This document shows, piece by piece, positions 18,050 through 26,480 of a DNA stretch of 64,000 nucleotides. The stretch comes from Metarhizobium sp017305935 (GTDB taxonomy: Bacteria > Pseudomonadota > Alphaproteobacteria > Rhizobiales > Rhizobiaceae): positions 620,001 to 684,000 of the forward strand of contig NZ_JARRIR010000002.1 of NCBI RefSeq assembly GCF_029601685.1. The letters run 5' to 3'. The translations under genes and the position numbers were made by a program. How positions within the stretch are numbered: position 1 is the first letter of the stretch; every line of letters begins with the position of its first letter. The notes under the pieces are model-generated. The model did no database searches and had not been told where the DNA came from. It saw only the letters and a list, made by a program, of their open reading frames with translations.

Positions 18050-21010
18050 TTACTGATGCAGCTTGCTGTTGTCGGGATCGACGAAGACGGGCGAGCAGAC
18101 CTCGGCAACGATCTCGTCATGGCCGCGCAGCTTGTCCCAGACCACGATCCGCTCGCCATAACGTTCGCGCCCGGATTTGAGCAGCGCCAAGCCAATCGAG
18201 CGGCCGAGCACCGGCGAGAAGCAGACCGACGTCACATGGCCCTGATCGTTGGCCATCGAGGGTTTTGCACCTTCCTTCAGCAGATGCGCGCCGGCCGTCA
18301 ATTCCTTCGCCTTGTCGACGGGCCTGAGGCCGACCAGTTGCAGCCGGTCGGCGGCAGTGAGACCGAAACGGCTTGACAGGCGCTTGCCAATGAAATCCGG
18401 CTTGGAAGCGGCAAACATTTTTCCGAGGCCGAGATCGTCCGGCGTGGTGCGGCCGTCGATTTCCGCATGCGTCACATGGCCCTTCTCGATGCGCATGACG
18501 TTCAGCGCCTCGACGCCATAGGGGCAGATATCGTGCGGGCGGCCGGCCTCCATCAGCACATCGGCGACCGCCTCGCCATAATTGGCCGGCACCGCCAGCT
18601 CATAGGCAAGCTCGCCGGAGAAGGAGATGCGGAACAGCCGCGCCTTCAGCCCGCCCTTCAGCGTCACCGCCCGGGCGGCGAGGAAGGGGAAGGCTGCATT
18701 GGATACGTCGTCCTCGACGATCTTTTCCAGCACGAGGCGCGCCTTCGGCCCGACCAGCGACATCTGCGCCCATTGATCGGAGACGGAAACGAAACGCACG
18801 TCGAGGTTCAGCCACAATGCCTGGGCGCAGAATTCCAGATGCGCCATGGCCTCGGCCGCATAGGCCGTCGTCGTGGTGATCAGGAAATGATCCTCCGCGA
18901 AACGGCTGACTGTGCCGTCGTCATAGACCATGCCGTCCTCGCGCAGCATCAGCCCGTAGCGGGCGCGCCCGACCGGCAGCTTCAGCATGGCGTTGGAATA
19001 GACGCGGTTCAGGAATTCGGCGGCATCCTTGCCGAAGACCTCGATCTTGCCGAGCGTCGAGACATCGCAGAGGCCGACATTGGCGCGCACCACCAGCACT
19101 TCGCGGTCGACGCTCTGCCGCCAGCCCTTTTCGCCCGATTGCGGGAACCAGGCGGAGCGGAACCAAAGGCCGGCATCGACGAACTGCGCGCCGTTCTTCT
19201 TCGCCCAGCCATGCAGCGGCGAGGTGCGGGTTGGGCGGGCGCGTTCGGCGCGCGCCGTACCCGCCATCGCCCCGAAGGAGACGGGGGTATAGAAAGGCCG
19301 GAAGGTGGTGGTGCCGATCTTGGCCGGGCTGACGCCCCTCATGCCGGCGACGATGCCGACCGTATTGACATTGCCGAGCTTGCCCTGATCGGTCGCCATG
19401 CCCAGCGTCGTATAACGCTTGGTATGCTCGATATGGCCGAAGCCCTCGCGCTGGGCGAGGCTGAGATCCCTGACATGCACGTCGTTCTGGAAATCGACGA
19501 AGGCCTTGTCCTTGGCGCCCGGTACATACCAGAGCGGCGCGAAACCGGCGTCGTATTCGCCCTCGACCTCGGGAATCTCCGGCGCCGAAACGGGTTTTCC
19601 GAGCGCGGCCAGACAGTCCAGCGCCTTTGCCGCGCCGTCGCGCAGGCAATCGCCGATCCCGGAGAGACCGGCGGCCGAGCCGGCAAGCCGCAGGCGCGGC
19701 CCGACATCCGGCGCGACGAAGGCCTGGTGGTCTTCCGACCAGACCGGTTTTGCCCCGCGCTGGCAGGCGAGATGGATGACCGGCGACCAGCCGCCGGACA
19801 TCAGCAGCGCATCGCAGTCGATGGTTTCCTCATGCCCCGAACGCTCGACCACCAGCCCCTCGATGCGGTGGCGTCCAAGCGTCTTTGTCACGCCGGCATT
19901 GACGATCATTCGGGTTCCCGCCGGCATGGCCTCGCAGGCGGAGGCACGGCCGTCAATGACAGCGGCGATCTCGGCTCCTTGGGATGCCAGGTCGCGCGCG
20001 GCCTGATAACCGCTGCCGCCATTGGTGAAGACGGCAACCTTGCGGCCGACGCCGACACCGAAACGGTTGAGATAGGTGCGCGCCGCACTCGCCATCATCA
20101 CGCCCGGCCGGTCGTTGCCGCCAAAGACCAGCGGCCGCTCCTCTGCACCGGAAGCGAGGATCGCGGCCTTGGCGGCGATGCGCCACAGGCGCTCGACCGG
20201 CAGATCGGGTGAAGGATTGGCCAGATGTTTCTGGACCTTCTCGACCGCGCCAAAAACGTTGTCGTCATACCAGCCGAAAACGGTAGTGCGCGGCATCAGC
20301 GTCAGAGTGTCGAGGCTCGCCAGTTCCTGCAGCACATCGCGTACGAAATCGGCAGCGGCGGCATTGCCGATGGAGACGCGCTCCGACAGCAGCGAGCCGC
20401 CGAGCCGGAATCCTTCATCGGCGAGGATGACACGCAAGCCGGCGCGGGCGGCGGTCAGCGCCGCCATCAGTCCGGCGGGGCCGGCGCCGATCACCAGCAG
20501 GTCGCAATGCGCCCATGCCTTCTCGTAGCGATCCGGGTCCGCCTCCATCACCGCCCGGCCGAGACCGGCGGCGCGGCGGATGATCGGCTCATACACCTTT
20601 TCCCAGAAAGCGGCGGGCCACATGAAGGTCTTGTAGTAGAAACCCGCCCCGAGGAAGGGGGACAGCAAGCCGTTAATCGCGCCAAAATCGTGCTTCAGCG
20701 ACGGCCAGCGGTTCTGGCTCTTCGCCACCAGCCCGTCATAGAGTTCCTGCACGGTGGCGCGGGTATTGGCTTCGCTGCGCGCGCCCGTGCCGATGGTCAG
20801 CAGTGCATTCGGCTCGGACGAACCTGCGGTGACGATGCCGCGCGGGCGGTGATACTTGAACGAGCGGCCGACCAGCAGCCGGTCGCTGGCGAGCAGCGCC
20901 GAGGCCAGCGTATCGCCCTCATAGCCGCGCAAGTCATCGCCGTCGAAACGGAAGCCGATGCCGCGGCTGCGATCCACCAACCCGCCATGGCTGAGACGAA
21001 ACGCGCTCAT
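18050..21010 (-). CDS. soxA: Sarcosine oxidase subunit alpha
   Basis: Large subunit (986 residues) of the heterotetrameric enzyme that oxidises sarcosine to glycine with formation of methylene-tetrahydrofolate. The start at 21010 (MSAFRLSHGGLVDRSRG) overlaps the soxD stop by four bases (ATGA). Domain order is a ferredoxin-like N-terminal module (VGRSFKYHRPRGIVTAG), a nucleotide-binding domain with GAGPAGLMAALTAARAG, and a C-terminal GcvT folate domain (GLCDVSTLGKIEVFGKDAAE, YGVEALNVMRIEKGHV). Length is normal. Confidence 0.96.
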   Translation of the reverse strand: MSAFRLSHGGLVDRSRGIGFRFDGDDLRGYEGDTLASALLASDRLLVGRSFKYHRPRGIVTAGSSEPNALLTIGTGARSEANTRATVQELYDGLVAKSQNRWPSLKHDFGAINGLLSPFLGAGFYYKTFMWPAAFWEKVYEPIIRRAAGLGRAVMEADPDRYEKAWAHCDLLVIGAGPAGLMAALTAARAGLRVILADEGFRLGGSLLSERVSIGNAAAADFVRDVLQELASLDTLTLMPRTTVFGWYDDNVFGAVEKVQKHLANPSPDLPVERLWRIAAKAAILASGAEERPLVFGGNDRPGVMMASAARTYLNRFGVGVGRKVAVFTNGGSGYQAARDLASQGAEIAAVIDGRASACEAMPAGTRMIVNAGVTKTLGRHRIEGLVVERSGHEETIDCDALLMSGGWSPVIHLACQRGAKPVWSEDHQAFVAPDVGPRLRLAGSAAGLSGIGDCLRDGAAKALDCLAALGKPVSAPEIPEVEGEYDAGFAPLWYVPGAKDKAFVDFQNDVHVRDLSLAQREGFGHIEHTKRYTTLGMATDQGKLGNVNTVGIVAGMRGVSPAKIGTTTFRPFYTPVSFGAMAGTARAERARPTRTSPLHGWAKKNGAQFVDAGLWFRSAWFPQSGEKGWRQSVDREVLVVRANVGLCDVSTLGKIEVFGKDAAEFLNRVYSNAMLKLPVGRARYGLMLREDGMVYDDGTVSRFAEDHFLITTTTAYAAEAMAHLEFCAQALWLNLDVRFVSVSDQWAQMSLVGPKARLVLEKIVEDDVSNAAFPFLAARAVTLKGGLKARLFRISFSGELAYELAVPANYGEAVADVLMEAGRPHDICPYGVEALNVMRIEKGHVTHAEIDGRTTPDDLGLGKMFAASKPDFIGKRLSSRFGLTAADRLQLVGLRPVDKAKELTAGAHLLKEGAKPSMANDQGHVTSVCFSPVLGRSIGLALLKSGRERYGERIVVWDKLRGHDEIVAEVCSPVFVDPDNSKLHQ

Positions 21011-21285
21011 GCTTCTTTCCTTTTCGCCCAATCCGCCGCATCGGTGACCCTGAAGACCTCATGGGAAAGATTGTCGCGCTCGACCACCAGCCAGCGGCGA
21101 CAGCCGAGCGCATGGTGCCAATGCTCGACGATGCGGCCTTTCGGATTGTCGCGGATATGCACGTAGCGGTGCCAGCTCTCGTCCGAGGCGGTCGGTGCCG
21201 GGCGAACCGGCGAGGCGTCGCCGCGAATGGAAAATTCCTCCTTGGGGCGGAGGCCGCAATGGGGACAGGGGATCAGGCTTGCCAT
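21007..21285 (-). CDS. soxD: Sarcosine oxidase subunit delta
   Basis: Small zinc-binding subunit of 92 residues. The start at 21285 (MASLIPCPHCGLRPKEEF) puts the zinc cysteines CPHCG at residue 7 and a later GCRRW in their usual places. A longer in-frame start at 21363 would translate a RIME-like repeat and is rejected. The stop overlaps soxA. Confidence 0.93.
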   Translation of the reverse strand: MASLIPCPHCGLRPKEEFSIRGDASPVRPAPTASDESWHRYVHIRDNPKGRIVEHWHHALGCRRWLVVERDNLSHEVFRVTDAADWAKRKEA

Positions 21286-21311
21286 GCTCGTCTCATCTCG
21301 TATTGCAGGTC

Positions 21312-21366
21312 GAAGCATTTCCAGGAAAAGTGTGAAGCGGTTTTCCGGCTGGAAATGCGACAAAAC
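21312..21366. repeat. RIME-like repeat inside the sox operon (copy 2)
   Basis: Almost the full repeat core is present: AGCATTTCCAGGAAAAGTG, GAAGCGGTTTTCCG and GGAAATGCGACAAAA. It fills the 84-base gap between soxB and soxD, so it would be part of the sox transcript, where its ends (GCATTTCC/GGAAATGC) can pair into a long hairpin. Confidence 0.8.
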
Positions 21367-21369
21367 AAT

Positions 21370-22623
21370 CTAGTGCAAATTTGGCTGCGGGCCTTTGCCG
21401 CCCTCATCGATCGGAAAACCGCGCTCAAAACGGTCGAGGCGCAGGAAGCGGGCGACCGGATGGCTTTCGTTGCGGGCGATCAGATGCGCGAAGCAGAAGC
21501 CGGAGGCCGGCGTCGCTTTGAAGCCGCCGTAACACCAGCCGCAGTTCAGGTAGAGATTGTCGACCGGCGTGCGATCGATGATCGGAGAACCATCCATCGA
21601 CATGTCCATCACCCCGCCCCAGGCGCGCAAGACGCGCACCCGCGACAGGCCGGGGATCAGCGCCACCCCCTCCTCCAGCGTATGCTCGACGGTCGCCAGA
21701 TTGCCGCGCTGGGCATAGGAGGAATAATAATCGATGTCGGCGCCGAACACCAAACCGCCCTTGTCCGATTGCGAAATGTAGAAATGGCCGGCGCCATAGG
21801 TGATGACCTGGTCGATGGCCGGCTTCAGCCCTTCGGTGACGAAAGCCTGCAGCACATGCGTCTCGATCGGCAGCTCCAGATCGGCCATGCGGCCGACCGT
21901 GGTCGTATTGCCGGCCGCCGCCAGCGCCAGCTTGTTGCAGCCGATGAAGCCGCGCGTCGTCTCGACGCCGAGCACGCCGCCATCGGATCCACGGCGAATG
22001 CCGGTCACCTCGCAATGCTGGATGATATCGACGCCGCGCTCATCGGCCCCGCGCGCATAGCCCCAGGCGACGGCATCGTGCCGGGCCGTGCCGGCGCGCT
22101 TCTGGTAGAGGCCGCCGAGGATCGGGAAACGGGCATGGTCGAAATTGAGATAGGGCATCATCCGGCGCAGCTTCGCCCGGTCGAGCAACTCGGCCTCGAC
22201 GCCATGAATCATCATCGCATTGCCGCGCCGCGCATAGGCGTCGCGCTGGCTATCGGAATGGAACAGGTTGACGATGCCGCGCTGCGACACCATCGCATTG
22301 TAGTTCAGATCCGTCTCCAGCCCTTCCCAGAGCTGCATCGACAGTTCGTAGAAGGGCTCGTTGCCTTCCAAGAGATAGTTGGAGCGGATGATCGTCGTGT
22401 TGCGCCCGACATTGCCGGAGCCGATATAGCCCTTTTCCAACACGGCGACATTGGCGATGCCGTGCTCCTTGGCCAGATAATAGGCGGTCGCCAGCCCATG
22501 GCCGCCACCGCCGACGATGATGACGTCGTAATGGGGCTTCGGCTCGGGTTCGCGCCAGGCGGGCTTCCAGTCGCGATTGCCCGAAAAGGCCTGTCGGAGA
22601 ATGGAGAGAGCGGAGTAACGCAT
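21370..22623 (-). CDS. soxB: Sarcosine oxidase subunit beta
   Basis: FAD- and FMN-carrying subunit of 417 residues, the standard length. The start at 22623 is chosen because MRYSALSILRQAFSGNRDW is the typical SoxB N terminus; two other ATGs lie 6 and 12 bases upstream. The dinucleotide fold is seen in DVIIVGGGGHGLATAYYLAK, and the C terminus has YLNCGWCYGGFKATPASG. It is the first gene of soxBDAG. The pathway is choline/glycine betaine to sarcosine to glycine. Confidence 0.96.
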   Translation of the reverse strand: MRYSALSILRQAFSGNRDWKPAWREPEPKPHYDVIIVGGGGHGLATAYYLAKEHGIANVAVLEKGYIGSGNVGRNTTIIRSNYLLEGNEPFYELSMQLWEGLETDLNYNAMVSQRGIVNLFHSDSQRDAYARRGNAMMIHGVEAELLDRAKLRRMMPYLNFDHARFPILGGLYQKRAGTARHDAVAWGYARGADERGVDIIQHCEVTGIRRGSDGGVLGVETTRGFIGCNKLALAAAGNTTTVGRMADLELPIETHVLQAFVTEGLKPAIDQVITYGAGHFYISQSDKGGLVFGADIDYYSSYAQRGNLATVEHTLEEGVALIPGLSRVRVLRAWGGVMDMSMDGSPIIDRTPVDNLYLNCGWCYGGFKATPASGFCFAHLIARNESHPVARFLRLDRFERGFPIDEGGKGPQPNLH

Positions 22624-22950
22624 CGGCATTTCCATCGGTAGAATGGCCGCACCATTGCACATGAAGCCGAAACGACAAGTCTTGAAGCGGCAAAAAAATG
22701 TCGCGGCCGCACTCGCCGCCGGGCTGTGGGATTTCTGCATCGCAGCAGGCGAAAGCCTGTGCCGATTTTGCACGCCCGGCGCAGAATTCGTAACCTCGCG
22801 GACAAAAGCCGCCGAATTCCCTTCGCGCGATCCACGTCAAAGCGCTATGCAACGGACATGCCGCATCGAAAAGCCGGTTCGCCCTCCCTATATCAGCAAA
22901 GGCGTTCCGCTGCCGACCGCGGGCAAGACCGCCGGAGTTCATGAAAGTCC
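22624..22950. other. Divergent intergenic region soxB/cysQ
   Basis: A 327-base gap between divergent genes, expected to hold both promoters. No repeat, RNA element or coding frame with convincing features was seen. Confidence 0.5.
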
Positions 22951-23724
22951 ATGCTGACCGTTTTCGAAACCGCCGCGCTGGAAGCCGGGCGTGCCATCAT
23001 CGAGATCTATCGCGCCGGCGCGACCGTCAGCCTCAAGCCCGACGCCTCGCCGGTAACCGAGGCCGACGAGCGCGCCGAAGCGATCATCCTCGGCCACCTC
23101 AAGGCGCATTTCCCGGAGATCCCCGTCGTCGCCGAGGAAAGCGTCGCCGCCGGCGTCATGCCCGATATCGCGGGGGAGGAATTCTTCCTTGTCGATCCGC
23201 TTGACGGCACCAAGGAATTCATCGCCCACAATGCGGATTTCACCGTCAACATCGCGTTGATCCGCGATGGCGCGCCGGTGGCCGGCATCGTGTATGCGCC
23301 GGCCCGCGATGTCGCCTATGTCGCCGAGGCCGGTCATGCCGAAAGGCTCGACATCGCGGATTTCCGCATTGTCGCCCGCCATCCGATCCATGCCCGCCTG
23401 CCGGGCACGCCGATCGTCGCCGTCGCCAGCCGTTCGCATCATTCGAGCGAGGTCGACAGCTTCCTCGATGCGCGCGGCATTTCCGGCTGTCGCTACAGCG
23501 GCTCATCGCTGAAATTCTGTCTGCTGGCCGAGGGCGAGGCCGATATCTATCCGCGCTTCACCCGCACCATGGAATGGGATACCGCCGCCGGCGACGCCAT
23601 CCTGCGCGCCGCCGGCGGCATGACGCTCGGTTCGGAAGACAGGCCATTGCATTACGGCAAGACGAACGAAGCCGGCGAGCGTTTCTGCAACCCGCATTTC
23701 ATCGCCTTCGGCCGCCGGCCGTAA
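22951..23724 (+). CDS. cysQ: 3'(2'),5'-bisphosphate nucleotidase CysQ
   Basis: A 257-residue inositol-monophosphatase-family enzyme that removes the 3'-phosphate of PAP, a by-product of sulfate assimilation. The metal-binding motifs are complete: EES of VVAEESVAAG, DPLDGTKEFI and WDTAAGDAIL. The segment YSGSSLKFCLLAEGEADIYP is typical of CysQ. A second ATG at 22941 is in another frame. It stands alone between soxB and the DUF2793 gene. Confidence 0.93.
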   Translation: MLTVFETAALEAGRAIIEIYRAGATVSLKPDASPVTEADERAEAIILGHLKAHFPEIPVVAEESVAAGVMPDIAGEEFFLVDPLDGTKEFIAHNADFTVNIALIRDGAPVAGIVYAPARDVAYVAEAGHAERLDIADFRIVARHPIHARLPGTPIVAVASRSHHSSEVDSFLDARGISGCRYSGSSLKFCLLAEGEADIYPRFTRTMEWDTAAGDAILRAAGGMTLGSEDRPLHYGKTNEAGERFCNPHFIAFGRRP

Positions 23725-23730
23725 CCAATC

Positions 23731-23785
23731 TCCAGCAGAAGCATGAAGCGGTCTTCCAGCCGCAGACACGGCAAGAAAAGATAAC
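23731..23785. repeat. Degenerate RIME-like repeat (copy 3)
   Basis: GAAGCATGAAGCGGTCTTCCAG followed by a GCAAGAAAAG tail keeps the central part of the repeat core (compare copy 2) but has lost the palindromic ends. It lies in the gap between cysQ and the DUF2793 gene. Confidence 0.4.
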
Positions 23786-23859
23786 GGGAATCGTCCCCTT
23801 CGATCCCCACACCGCCGTGGCGCCGCATACTCACGCCCTATCCTCTTACGGAGACCGGC

Positions 23860-24900
23860 ATGAGCGAGCAGACCGAAAACCTTTCCCTCCCCTATATCCT
23901 GCCCTCGCAGGCACAAAAACACGTCACCCATAACGAGGCGCTGCAGCGTCTGGACGCCGTGGTCCAGCTCGTCGTCACGGCAGCGCTCAGCGCGCCGCCG
24001 CCCACGCCCGCCGAAGGCAAGGTCTATGCAGTGACCGCCACCGCCACCGGAGACTGGGCCGGGCAGGAGGGCAAGCTGGCGCTGCGCCAGGACGGCGCCT
24101 GGCTGTTCCTGCAGCCGCGCGCCGGCTGGCGGGCCTGGCGCGCCGATACGGCCGCGCCCGTTCTGCATGACGGCAGCGGCTGGGTGGAGCCGCCCTTGCC
24201 ATCAAGCGGAACGATGCAGCAACTCGGCATCGCCACGGGGGCCGACGCCACCAACCGCCTGGCGCTGTCCTCGCCGGCGACGCTGCTGACCCATGCCGGC
24301 GCCGGCCACCAGCTCAAGATCAACAAGGCGTCGGTCGACGATACCGCGACGCTTTTGTTTCAGAGCGACTGGTCCGGCCGCGCCGAGATCGGCCTGGCCG
24401 GCGAGGATGCGCTGTCCTTCAAGGTCAGTCCCGATGGTGCAAGCTGGCGCACGGCGCTCGCCCTCACCGGCCACGGCCGCGTCCACCTGCCTCACCGACC
24501 GCTCGCCGAAGCAACCAGATCCGCCGGCAGCGCCATCCGTACCGATGGCGAGGCTGTCGGCTTTGACGGCCTGTCGCTGGCCCAGGGCGATGTCGCGCTC
24601 GGCGCCACCGTTCCCGGCGGCAGCGGGCTTCGGCTGCTGGTGCCGGAGACCGGCCTCTACCGCCTCGGGCTGACGCTCGCCTCCAGCGCTACAGCCGCCC
24701 ATGGCGTCGATCTCCTACGCAATGGCAGCACAAGTCTGACGCGCATCCGCAAGATTTCCACCGCCGGCCTTGAGACCACCGCGTTTGCCGGCGCACTGGT
24801 TTCGTTGGCCGCTGGCGATTGGCTCAGCCTGTCTCATTTTGGCACATCGACGGTTCATTATGGCACAACCGGAACAAGGTTGCATATCGCACTCGAATAA
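23860..24900 (+). CDS. DUF2793 domain protein
   Basis: A 346-residue protein whose N-terminal part (LSLPYILPSQAQKHVTHNEALQ, then EGKVYAVTATATGDWAGQ) is the DUF2793 domain, found in gene-transfer-agent/phage tail-fibre-like proteins and in stand-alone rhizobial proteins. The C-terminal part is glycine- and alanine-rich with beta-strand character, like a trimeric fibre or adhesin tip. No signal peptide is visible and no phage genes are nearby. Function is unknown. A sugar transferase gene follows on the same strand. Confidence 0.75.
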   Translation: MSEQTENLSLPYILPSQAQKHVTHNEALQRLDAVVQLVVTAALSAPPPTPAEGKVYAVTATATGDWAGQEGKLALRQDGAWLFLQPRAGWRAWRADTAAPVLHDGSGWVEPPLPSSGTMQQLGIATGADATNRLALSSPATLLTHAGAGHQLKINKASVDDTATLLFQSDWSGRAEIGLAGEDALSFKVSPDGASWRTALALTGHGRVHLPHRPLAEATRSAGSAIRTDGEAVGFDGLSLAQGDVALGATVPGGSGLRLLVPETGLYRLGLTLASSATAAHGVDLLRNGSTSLTRIRKISTAGLETTAFAGALVSLAAGDWLSLSHFGTSTVHYGTTGTRLHIALE

Positions 24901-24961
24901 CAATCAAAAGGCGCAGTCCCGAAAGGGGCTAGATTCTCGGCGGCCGACCGGTCTTTTTGGG

Positions 24962-24976
24962 TTAATCCTTCGTTAA
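24962..24976 (+). promoter_or_regulatory. Perfect CtrA box upstream of the sugar transferase
   Basis: TTAA-TCCTTCG-TTAA matches the CtrA consensus TTAA-N7-TTAA exactly. It lies 65 bases before the ATG at 25042, in the gap after the DUF2793 gene. Confidence 0.6.
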
Positions 24977-25041
24977 CATGCTGGCGGCGTTCGCATAACC
25001 GTGCTTTACTCGCCGCCGACGAAAAGGCGCGTTTGTCGCGT

Positions 25042-25740
25042 ATGAGGGCACCCTTGACAGTCAGCGATTTCCACAACCACGGCGATTGCCCCGGCGCGCG
25101 GTCGGGCTATCGGCCATCGCGCGCCGGCGGCCGGAGGCTGCAATTCGCCATCAAGCGATTGCTGGATCTGCTGCTGGCGGCGATGGGGCTGGTCGTGCTG
25201 CTGCCGCTGCTTCTGGCGCTCGCCGCCCTCATCCGGCTGGAAAGCCCGGGCTCCCCGGTCTTCACCCAGAAACGCTGGGGCCGGAACGGACGCGTCTTCA
25301 AGGTCTATAAATTCCGCTCGATGCACAGCGAACTCGGCGACCGCTCCGGCGTCACCCAGACAGTGCCCAACGATCCGCGGGTGACCCGTGTCGGCGCCGT
25401 CATCCGCCGCACCAATCTCGACGAGTTGCCGCAGCTTCTCAACGTGCTCAAGGGCGACATGTCGCTGATCGGCCCGCGCTGCCATGCGGTCGGCATGCTG
25501 GCGGCGGGCATGCCCTACGAGCTGCTCGTACCAGACTACCACGCCCGCCATGCGGTGCGCCCCGGGATGACCGGACTGGCGCAGATGCGAGGCCTGCGCG
25601 GCCCGACCGACCGCGCCGACCGGGCTCGCGCCCGCATCGCCGCCGATCTCTATTATGTGGAAAACTACTCGCTGCTGCTCGACCTGCACATCGCCGCCGG
25701 CACCATCGTCTCGGAACTGCGCGGCGGCAACGGCTTCTGA
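25042..25740 (+). CDS. Polyisoprenyl-phosphate sugar-1-phosphate transferase (ExoY/WcaJ-like)
   Basis: Initiating glycosyltransferase that loads the first sugar on undecaprenyl phosphate for exopolysaccharide or capsule synthesis. From the ATG at 25042 (MRAPLTVSDFHNHG) it has about 232 residues; an in-frame TTG at 25033 is an alternative. It is the short form: one N-terminal hydrophobic re-entrant helix (LLDLLLAAMGLVVLLPLLLA) followed by the catalytic domain with VFKVYKFRSMH, RRTNLDELPQLLNVLKGDMS and the PRCHAVG and RPGMTGLAQ segments. No other polysaccharide gene is adjacent. A perfect CtrA box lies upstream, so cell-cycle control is plausible. Confidence 0.9.
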   Translation: MRAPLTVSDFHNHGDCPGARSGYRPSRAGGRRLQFAIKRLLDLLLAAMGLVVLLPLLLALAALIRLESPGSPVFTQKRWGRNGRVFKVYKFRSMHSELGDRSGVTQTVPNDPRVTRVGAVIRRTNLDELPQLLNVLKGDMSLIGPRCHAVGMLAAGMPYELLVPDYHARHAVRPGMTGLAQMRGLRGPTDRADRARARIAADLYYVENYSLLLDLHIAAGTIVSELRGGNGF

Positions 25741-25750
25741 GCTGGCCTTG

Positions 25751-25779
25751 TTTTCGCATTTCCGGGCGGAACACCGCTT
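25751..25779 (-). repeat. Partial RIME-like repeat, inverted (copy 4)
   Basis: Read on the minus strand, GAAGCGGTGTTCCG-CC-CGGAAATGCGA matches the right half of the repeat core. It lies between the convergent sugar transferase and LuxR genes. Confidence 0.55.
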
Positions 25780-26480
25780 CAGAGCAGCCGGTAACGACAG
25801 GCGCGCGCAACCGCCTGCATGCGGTTGACCGCATCGAGCTTGCGCATCGCGCTTTTCAGATAGGTTGCGACGGTATGGGCGGAGATGTCGAGGATGATCG
25901 CGATCTCCTCGCTGCTCTTGCCCGCCGCCGACCAGCGCAGGCATTCGAGCTCGCGCCCGCTCAACCGCTCCAGCGGCTTCTCATCCCACTCGTCCTGCCG
26001 CCCGCAACCGTCGACGATCTGGTGAGCGCGATAGAGGAGTTGGCGCGCCTCCTCCGGCGACGGCGCGTCGCGCTCGCCCGACAGCGCCAGAATATGATGG
26101 CGCAGGCGCTGGTCGTGCAGGGAGAGCGCCCAGGTGGCGGACAGGCCATGGCCGGCAAACAGCGCCGGCAATTCGCCGGCCGCCGGGCTGCGGGTAAAGG
26201 CGTTGCGCAGGAAGACCGGCATGATCGTCTGCTTCAGATGCGCCACGAGATCGCAATCGCGGAAGGCGTCGCTGGCGTCGTAACGCTGGAGCAGCGCCGC
26301 CGGCCAGTTGCTCGCCAGACAGTTGCCGGAAAAATCCTGGCGGTCGCCCAGCGGAAAGCGGATCAGCAGATGATGGGAAAACCGGAAATCCCGCGCCAGC
26401 CGCGCAAGTTGCTCGGAGGCTCCGGACACGACCCCGTCTCCGCCGGCCTTCCTTGCGGCCGGCACCGACTCTGCTGGCAT
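25779..26480 (-). CDS. LuxR-family transcriptional regulator
   Basis: A 233-residue regulator. The ATG at 26480 (MPAESVPAARK) is preferred because AAGGAG lies 7 bases before it; the ATG at 26486 would leave only one base after the Shine-Dalgarno. The C-terminal LuxR-type helix-turn-helix is clear (LSGRELECLRWSAAGKSSEE followed by ISAHTVATYLKSAMRKL). The N-terminal 150 residues resemble an autoinducer-binding domain in size, but I cannot see the conserved ligand-pocket Trp/Tyr pattern with confidence. No luxI-type gene is in the window, so this would be a LuxR solo. Target genes are unknown. Confidence 0.85.
   Translation of the reverse strand: MPAESVPAARKAGGDGVVSGASEQLARLARDFRFSHHLLIRFPLGDRQDFSGNCLASNWPAALLQRYDASDAFRDCDLVAHLKQTIMPVFLRNAFTRSPAAGELPALFAGHGLSATWALSLHDQRLRHHILALSGERDAPSPEEARQLLYRAHQIVDGCGRQDEWDEKPLERLSGRELECLRWSAAGKSSEEIAIILDISAHTVATYLKSAMRKLDAVNRMQAVARACRYRLL

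Noticed and set aside
23860..24900. A prophage or gene-transfer-agent remnant
   Set aside because: Only one DUF2793 gene is present; there is no integrase, capsid, portal or tail module nearby.
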